Assembly: GCF_030845195.1 (NCBI RefSeq)
Contig: NZ_CP132543.1
Span: forward strand, 2,001,501 to 2,065,500
Length of the DNA stretch: 64,000 bases
Reading direction: 5' to 3'
Source: Sanyastnella coralliicola
GTDB lineage: Bacteria > Bacteroidota > Bacteroidia > Flavobacteriales_D > Sanyastnellaceae
Position numbers and translations under genes: made by a program. Below the pieces are notes generated by a model. It had not been told where the DNA came from, did no database searches, and was given only the letters and a program-made list of their open reading frames with translations. Position 1 is the first letter of the stretch. The number at the start of each line of letters is the position of its first letter. Shown here in pieces: positions 42,166-50,600 of the stretch.

Positions 42166-43718
42166 AAAGAATTGCTTTCCTCTTGACCATGATTGGTCTC
42201 GCCACACAGATGAATGCTCAAACCGTTACGTGGGCAGATGATATTGCTCCTATGGTTTTTGATCACTGTACGAAGTGCCATAGACCAGGAGAGATTGGTC
42301 CGATGCCATTCACGACCTACGACGAGGTGGCAGGATATGCTTCAATCATCGAATATGTGACTTCGATTAAATACATGCCACCTTGGTCACCCGAGCCTGG
42401 TTATGGAAACTTCCGTGATGAGAACGTGCTCACTGATGAACAGATCGCACTTTTCGCGACTTGGGTAGACGAAGGCATGCCGACAGGGAACCTTGACAAC
42501 GCCCCAGATGCTCCGGTCTATGCGGAAGGAAGCCAAATTGGTACTCCAGACCTCATCTTGACGATGGAGGAGGCTTACTTGCATGAAGGAGATATGACAG
42601 ATCAATATCAGGTATTTGTTTTAGAAACTGGTCTTGAGGAAGATCAAGATGTACGTGCCATTGAGGTGCGACAAGACAACAACTTGATTTGTCACCACGC
42701 CATCATTGGACAAGACACTACGGATTACGCTTACCAGCTCGACGCAGAAGATCCAGATTACGGTTATGAGAACTTTGGTGGGTTCGGTTTCGAACCACTT
42801 CAACCTTTCTTAAGCGCTTGGGTTCCTGGATCAAATCCTATTGACTACCCTCCTACCATTGGATCGAAGCTTTTTGCCAACAGTAAACTCTTGCTGCAGA
42901 TGCACTATGGCCCAACTTCAGTAGACGAATATGACCAGACTTCAATCAACATCTTCTTCTCTGAAGAACCGATTGAACGCTATGCAATCACCTTCCCTAT
43001 GTCGCCTCAGCATTTAGATGAGTCGTTTGTGATTCCACCGAATGAGATTTCCTCTTTCCATGGTACCATCGAAATGCCTACCGATGTCTCTCTTATTGGT
43101 ATTGCGCCACACAGTCACCTACTAGGTAAAAGCTGGGAAGTGTTTGCGGTTAGTCCAGATGAAACAGATACGATTCCTCTGATTAACATTCCTGAATGGG
43201 AATTTAATTGGCAAGGATTCTATGCCTATGAGAATCTAGTTCATATTCCTGGAGACTACGTAGTTCATGCTATTGGTGAGTACGATAACACTTCAGACAA
43301 TCCTTACAATCCGAATGATCCACCAGAATGGTCATGGTGGGGAGAAGACACAGAAGACGAAATGTACTTGGTGTACTTCACGGTCATCCCATATCAAGAA
43401 GGTGATGAAGATATCAGTCTATCTGGTCCGGATGCGACAGATCTCTTCGTATATCCAGGAACGCAGCTATTCCCGAGTTACCCGAATCCAACGACCAGTG
43501 AATTCACTTTTGGATTTAGCCTTGAGGAATCTCAAAAGGTCAATGTAGACTTGGTTTCTAGTGAAGGTAAAGTGATTGAAACCATCATTAGCAACGCTAA
43601 TTATGCGCCAGGCAGGCACCAATCTACTATTAATGTGAGTGGGTTAGCTACGGGAACTTATTACTACGTATTGTGGTTTGATGACTTCCGTCAGAGCAGG
43701 CCGATTATCATCCGTTAA
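42162..43718 (+). CDS. Cytochrome-c/copper type II monooxygenase-like protein with T9SS tail
   Basis: A 518-residue secreted protein. A signal peptide (cleavage near M-N-A-Q) precedes a c-type haem motif C-T-K-C-H near residue 36 (D-H-C-T-K-C-H-R-P-G). The central part resembles the copper type II ascorbate-dependent monooxygenase fold: C-H-H-A-I near 184, L-Q-M-H-Y-G near 245, and H-S-H-L-L-G near 318 supply copper-ligand histidines. The C-terminal 80 or so residues are a type IX secretion sorting tail (F-P-S-Y-P-N-P-T, G-T-Y-Y-Y-V-L). The substrate is not known. The 3' end overlaps the convergent peptidase gene by 11 nt. The redoxin upstream may keep its thiols or copper site reduced. Confidence 0.85.
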   Translation: MKRIAFLLTMIGLATQMNAQTVTWADDIAPMVFDHCTKCHRPGEIGPMPFTTYDEVAGYASIIEYVTSIKYMPPWSPEPGYGNFRDENVLTDEQIALFATWVDEGMPTGNLDNAPDAPVYAEGSQIGTPDLILTMEEAYLHEGDMTDQYQVFVLETGLEEDQDVRAIEVRQDNNLICHHAIIGQDTTDYAYQLDAEDPDYGYENFGGFGFEPLQPFLSAWVPGSNPIDYPPTIGSKLFANSKLLLQMHYGPTSVDEYDQTSINIFFSEEPIERYAITFPMSPQHLDESFVIPPNEISSFHGTIEMPTDVSLIGIAPHSHLLGKSWEVFAVSPDETDTIPLINIPEWEFNWQGFYAYENLVHIPGDYVVHAIGEYDNTSDNPYNPNDPPEWSWWGEDTEDEMYLVYFTVIPYQEGDEDISLSGPDATDLFVYPGTQLFPSYPNPTTSEFTFGFSLEESQKVNVDLVSSEGKVIETIISNANYAPGRHQSTINVSGLATGTYYYVLWFDDFRQSRPIIIR

Positions 43719-44403
43719 CTCGGCGGATGATTCTAAGCTTGTGCGTGTAGCGCTGTTGGTCTTCACGGAAAATTCCTTGGTGATCAAATCGATCAATCCG
43801 TACTTCGCCTGCTGCATGTATAATGAAGCGTTGACCTTCATTCTCTAAGATCACCCCGACGTGGATGATGTTCCCTTCTTCATTATCAAAGAAGGCGAGG
43901 TCGTTTTCTTCAGCGAGATCAGCGAATGGGATCTCCTCTCCTACTTGCGCTTGATCACGCGCATCGCGTGACAGCTGAATTCCGACGAGCTGTGAGGCTA
44001 CTTGTGTAAGCCCAGAACAATCGATCCCCATAATTGACTTCCCTCCCCATAAATAAGGAGCACCTAGGAACATCTTAGCGGCTTGAGAGATGGATTCTAG
44101 CGGTGTCTCCTCCAAATCCTCCGCGATTCGACTCCCGGCGGGAACAACTTTATTGCCTGAAGGCAATGAAATAGTGGTCATTGGACTCTTCACTAGATAA
44201 TCACCTGATTGTATTTCCCCGATCATTTTCGAATCGAGCCAGCCTTCGTACCCGTCTTGTAACGAACGACAACGTCTCCATTGCGCATGTTCTTCAAGCA
44301 CTTCAATGTGTTCTCCATAAAGGAACTGGGTAACCTGTTCTGCAGGGTCTCTGGGCTCCGAGCGAACAGGTACAAGTGGGGTGATCACCTGGTACTTTTC
44401 CAT
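43708..44403 (-). CDS. C40 (NlpC/P60) peptidase with SH3 domain
   Basis: A 231-residue hydrolase. An N-terminal SH3b-like domain (V-P-V-R-S-E-P-R-D near residue 11, Y-E-G-W near 52) precedes the NlpC/P60 domain with catalytic Cys in G-I-D-C-S-G-L-T near residue 132 and His in I-H-V-G-V near 183. It cleaves gamma-D-Glu-L-diaminopimelate bonds in peptidoglycan stem peptides by family analogy. No signal peptide is seen; cytoplasmic recycling is possible. Divergent from the giant protein gene. Confidence 0.9.
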   Translation of the reverse strand: MEKYQVITPLVPVRSEPRDPAEQVTQFLYGEHIEVLEEHAQWRRCRSLQDGYEGWLDSKMIGEIQSGDYLVKSPMTTISLPSGNKVVPAGSRIAEDLEETPLESISQAAKMFLGAPYLWGGKSIMGIDCSGLTQVASQLVGIQLSRDARDQAQVGEEIPFADLAEENDLAFFDNEEGNIIHVGVILENEGQRFIIHAAGEVRIDRFDHQGIFREDQQRYTHKLRIIRRVNG

Positions 44404-44478
44404 GGTTACAAGAAAGCCAATAATTTAGACGTAGGAGGAATTTATATCGACGAATCCCACTTTTTTATCGAAGAATTC

Positions 44479-44508
44479 TTTGTGTTTATCGAAAAAGCCG
44501 TATATTTG
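44479..44508 (+). promoter_or_regulatory. Promoter of the giant secreted protein
   Basis: TTTG at 44479-44482, 18 nt, then perfect TATATTTG (44501-44508). It is the best full -33/-7 pair in the window. A leader of about 110 nt follows before ATG 44625, with no obvious riboswitch. Confidence 0.6.
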
Positions 44509-44624
44509 CACTGAAAACAACGCCAAAGTGTTCTGCTTCGGCACTATCATCTGACTCCCTATTTGAGGCTTACAATCAGCTTACTGTTTGCTTAATAACT
44601 GATTGTTTAACTAACGTTTTTACC

Positions 44625-47600
44625 ATGAAACATTCTACTGTTGTTGCAACAACTGCAACACGATGTAGCGTGAAAGGTTTGGCTTCAAATTTCCTAGCTG
44701 CCCTATTCACGTTTGCTCTTGTAGCTTTCGCATTTACCATGGCGAATGCTCAGGGGGCTTTTGTACGTTCTACTGCTAGCTTGTGGGGCGATGATCATAG
44801 TGGACACATTGTCGCTATGGATGCTAACTTCGGTGCAGGTAACTGGACTGATGAGCGCTTTGAGACGGTTAACGTAGCCGATCTTCTAGCGAATCACTCT
44901 TTTATCTACCTCGAAGGTGGAGACAACGGAACAAATGAAATGGCTGCGTTTATCGCTGCGAACCAAGCGGATATTGAAGCATGGGTAAGCAACGGTGGTC
45001 ACATCCTCATTAATGCTGCTCCAAACGAAGGTGGAAACCAAGATCTAGGTTTCGGAGTAACTCTATTGTACTCTAACCTTCATGACAACGGTCAGGCAAC
45101 TGATCCAGCTCACCCAGTGGTTGACGGTCTTGCAACGGTATACGAAGGAAACTACTTCGGACACGCGTTGATTTGTCCTGCTGGAATGGTTTCTATCATG
45201 CACGAGGAGAACGTTCCTGGGAACGTAAGCCTTGCTGGTATGAACTACGGAGACGGATACGCACTATTTGGTGGTATCACTCTTCCTTGGTTTGATTACG
45301 AGGATTGGAACCCACAACCAGACTTCACTCAGTTGGCAATCAACATCGTTGGTTTCGCTGCTGAAGGAGCTGAAGTGGTTTGTACTCCTGAATTGACAAT
45401 TGATTGTCCTGCTGACGTAACACTTGCTTGTGGTGATGACTACTCTCCAGAAATGGGCGGTGGTCTTCCTGTTATCACAGCGAATGAGTGTGTTGGTGAT
45501 CTTGACATTTCTTTCATGGATGACCAGATCTCTAACAACAACTGTCCGTTGATCATCGCACGTACGTGGGTTGCAACTGACGGTGAGAACACTGAAATGT
45601 GTACTCAGACGATCACAATCGTTGATGATGAAGCACCAGTAATCACTAACTACCCTGAAGATATGACGATCGAATGTTCGGAAGGACAGACGATCGATGA
45701 GGTACTTGCTTACCTAGATAACAACGTACCTTTCCCAACGATTGAAGATTGTAATTCTTTTGAGGTACTTGTTGAGCCAGCTTTGGCAACTGAAGGACTT
45801 GAGTGCCCTGTAGTTGCAGTTTGTTCAAAGACTATCACTGCTATTGATGAGTGTGGAAACGAATCATCGATCACGTTCTCTGTAACGATCGAAGATCACA
45901 CAGCTCCTGAGTTCTCTGATTTTGAAGAAGAGATCCTAGTTGACTGTCTAGAAGACGTTCCTGCTCCTGCAGACCTTACTGCTTACGATTCATGCTCTGA
46001 CGAGGATGTTGATGTAGAAGTATTTGAATCTAACACAGGTGAGTTGATCGAGTCTTGTGACTTGGCAACTGCATTTGGTCCTGGTGATGACTGGGCAATC
46101 TGGCTACCTTCTCTAGCTAACGAAGGACTTCTAAGCTCTGCGAACTTCCACTTCGACGATAACGGTGGTACGTTCGATCGTTTCGCTGATGGAACTGGAC
46201 ACATCTACGGTGTTGTTGTAAACGACGTTAACCCAGGTGAGCAGTTCATGGTTGATTTCTGGTTCGAAAACGAATCTGATTGGAACGCATGGTCTGCACT
46301 TGGACGTTCTTACAAAGACGATCTAGGATGTGCTGAAGACGGAAACCTATACGAAGGATGGACTTACTTCGAAATGGTAAACGGATTCTCAACAATGACA
46401 GGTCTAGCTGACAATGCTGGTGACGTTCTTTACTTCTACCACATGCCAGATAGCTACTACTTCGGTTTCCAGATCGGAGAAGGTGCTAACAACAAGAACT
46501 GTGATTACGGTATCTCTGGATGGTTCACGTACGATGGATTCATCGGTGGAGAAGCTGTTGAAGGTCATGGTGACTTGAACGCTGACGCTTCTTGTGAGCC
46601 TAACAATGAGCAAGATTGTGTACACAATACTGAGTTCACTTACTTCTACCGCGCAGAAGACGAGTGTGGAAACGTGAACATCGATTCTCAACTAATCATC
46701 GTTGATGATCAAGTTGCTCCAGAATTTACAAACCTACCGGAAGATCTTACTCTTCCTTGTGACGACGTGAACTACGAGCTTCCAATGGTAGAAGCAGTAG
46801 ATAACTGTGTTGGTGAAGTTGTGGTTGAATACCTAGGTGAAGAAATCATCGATGGTGATTGCCCACACAACTACCAAATCGTACATGCTTGGGCTGCATT
46901 TGACGTTTGTGGAAACCGTGCTGACGGTGAATGGACAATCACTGTAGTTGACGAAGAAGCTCCAGAACTAGTTGGACTTCCAGAAGCTGAAATCACTGTA
47001 GAGTGTGATATGGTTGAAGCTGCTGCTGACGTTACTGTAATGGATAACTGTTCAGAAGAAGCGAACATCGAATTCTCATTCAACGAAGAGATTATTGATG
47101 GAGATTGTCCTGGAAACTACACTATCATCCGTAACTGGTACGCGATGGACGAGTGTGGTAACGAAAGCTCATTCGAGCAGATCGTAAACGTACAAGATAC
47201 TACTGCACCTGAATTCAACGATTACGAATTCTACACTGCGGTTCCTTGTGAGGACATCGACGCATACACTTTGACTGCATCTGATAACTGCGGAGAAGCT
47301 ACAGTAGAGATCGTAGAAGAGATTCTACAATCAGGTGGCTGCCTCGGAGTACTATACCGTGTATACGAGGCTACTGACGAGTGCGGAAACACTTCTACTG
47401 TAGAACAATACATTACTATCACTGATACGACAGCGCCTGAGTTGGTAAATATCCCAGCGGATGAGACGCTGGAATGCTCAGACGTAGCTCTTGGAGACGA
47501 CGGTAACTACTTTGACGCTGGTGATGTTTATGGAGTTGACAACTGTGGAAACGAAGTAACAATCGAATACAGCGAAGAAATTGCTGAAGATGGTGATGAC

Positions 47601-50600
47601 TGTGAGCAGTCTTACTTAATCATCCGTACTTGGGTTGCTATCGATTACTGTGAGAATGAGTCTATGGCTCAGCAAACTGTAACTATCGTTGATACAACTT
47701 CACCTGAATTCGTTGAATTCCCTGCTGATGAAACAGTAGAGTGTGACGAAGAACTTCCTGCAGTGGTTTTCCCAATCGCTGAAGATAACTGTGATGATGT
47801 TGTTTCTATCGAATTGACTGAAGAAATCGTTGACGGAGAGTGTGAGAACGAATACGTTCTTAACCGCATCTTCCGCGCATTCGATGATTGTGGAAACGAA
47901 GTGATGGGTGTACAGACAATCAACGTTGTTGATACAACTGCTCCTGAATTCACTATGGTTCCTGAAGCAATCAATGTTGAGTGTGACGAAGAAGTTCCTG
48001 CAACTGAAGCTACTGCTATCGATAACTGTGGTGATGTAACCATCACTTACGACGATCAGTTCCTTGCACAAGGAGATTGTCCACAGGAATTCAGCATGAT
48101 CCGTACGTTTACTGCAGTTGATGCTTGTGGAAACTCTTCTACAGCTACACAGCAGATCAACATCGTAGATACTACTGCTCCTGTATTCGACGAGTACCCA
48201 GCAGAAGTTGAAGTACCGTGTGACGATATCAACGCTGATATCCTAACTGCTACTGATAACTGTGGTGATGTAACTGTTACTTACGAAGATACTATGGTGT
48301 CTGGTGGATGTGCAGGTACGATCATCCGTGATTACCTTGCAGTTGACGAGTGTGGAAATGAAACTGCTGTTCAGCAGATCCTTTCTCTATACGATAACGA
48401 AGCACCTGAATTTACAAACGGTCCTGCTGACGTAACTGTTGAGTGTGATAACATTCCTGCAGTTGGTGAAGTAGTTGACGGTGGAGATGACAACAACGGT
48501 GAACTAGGAGCTGGAGCGTTTGTACGTTCTAACGCTAGCCTATGGGGCGGAGTTGACGCTCACGTTGTAGCAATGGACGCATTGTACGGAGCAGGAAACT
48601 GGTCTGACCTACGCTTCGAAGACGTTGATATCAACGATCTATTGAATGACCACGGATTCATCTACCTAGAAGGTGGAGATGCTGGAGCCACTGCAATGGC
48701 TACATTCCTTGCAGCTAACCTTCCAGCTCTTGAGAACTGGGTTGACAACGGTGGACGTCTATTGATGAATGCTTCTCCAAACGTTGGTGGAAACATCAAC
48801 CTAGGATTCGGTGGTGTAGAATTGGTTTACCCAAGCTTTACTGAAATCGCTGAAGCATCTGACGCAGCGCACCCAATCTTCAACGGAATCGCTACTACTT
48901 ACACTGGTAACTGGTTCGGTCACTCGTTGATCTGTCCTGCTGGAATGAGCGCGATCATGAACGCTCAAGGTGCACCTTCAGATGTAGTTCTTGCTGAAAT
49001 GGCGTACGGAAACGGACGTGTAGTATTCGGTGGAACAACACTACCATTCTTCAGCGAGCCTAGCTGGGATCCTCAGCCAGACTTCCAATTGCTTGCAAAC
49101 TCAATCGTTGCTTACGCAGCAGACGGAGCAGCAGCAGTTGCAACTGATATTTCAGCTGAAGACAACTGTGACGACGACGTAGAGATTGAATACGTAGGAG
49201 AGGAAATCATCCCTGGTGATTGTCCAAACAACTACACAATCGTTCGTACTTGGGTTGCTACAGATAACTGTGACAACGAAGCATTCTACACTCAGAACAT
49301 CACTGTAGAAGACACTACAGCTCCTGAATTCGAATTCGTAGCTGAAGATGTAACGCTAGAGTGTGACGAAGAACTACCTGCTCCTGAAGCACTAGCATTC
49401 GATAACTGTGGTGAAGTAACGATCGAAGTATCTCCTGAGATCATCGATGGTGAGTGTGACAACGAGTACACAATGATCCGCACATACACAGCGACTGATG
49501 AGTGTGGTAACAGTACAACTGCTACTCAAACTCTAACAATCGTAGATACTACTGCTCCTGAGTTCACTTTCGTACCGGAAGATGCAACTTACGAGTGTGA
49601 CGAAGAAGTACCAGCTATCAACGCTGAAGCTTCTGATAACTGTGGTGACGTTACTGTTACTTTCGAAGACGAAATCATTACCAATGGTGGTGAAGGAGAA
49701 GAGTGTGAGCACTTCGGATTCAACGGTTACTACGCTGGTGCTAATTGGACTGAAACTTACGATGGTGGTGACGGTACAATTACATTCACTGAATCGAATG
49801 TAACTATCGTAGGAACAGACAACGGAATCGCTGGTGACACTGAAATTTCAATCGTAGCAGAAGGTACAGGTACTTACGCATTCGATTGGGATTACGTAAC
49901 AACTGACGTTGGTGGAAACACATGGGATGTTGCTTACTACATCAATGGAGAGCGTTTCGCTATGTCTCTTGAGTCAGCTGAATTAGATCAGTTCGGATCA
50001 ATCGACTTTGAAGCGAACGCAGGAGATATCATCGGATTCGGTATCGAATCAATCGACGGATCTCTTGGTGCAGCGACACTTATGATTGAAGACTTCTCAT
50101 TCGAAGGTACTTGTGGAGGTTGTCCACAAGCTTACCAGATCGAACGTACGTTCACTGCGGTTGACGCTTGTGGAAATGAATCTTCAACAACTCAGATCAT
50201 CTCTGTAGTTGATACTACTGCTCCTGTATTCGATGAGTACCCGGCAGAAGTTGAAGTACCATGTGACGACATCAATGCAGAACTATTGACTGCATCTGAT
50301 AACTGTGGTGAAGTAACAATCACATACGAAGATACATTCGTATCAGGTGGATGTGCAGGTACTATCATCCGTGACTACCTTGCAGTTGACGAGTGTGGAA
50401 ATGAGGCTACAGCTCAGCAGATCCTTTCTCTATACGACAACACTGCTCCTGAATTCGTAGAGTTCCCATCTGATATGGACGTTGAATGTGACGACATTCC
50501 AGCGGTAGCTCAAGAATTGGCTGCAGAAGACAACTGTGACGAAGAAGTAGAGATCGAATACCTAGGTGAAGAAATCATCGAAGGTGACTGTCCTCAGTCT

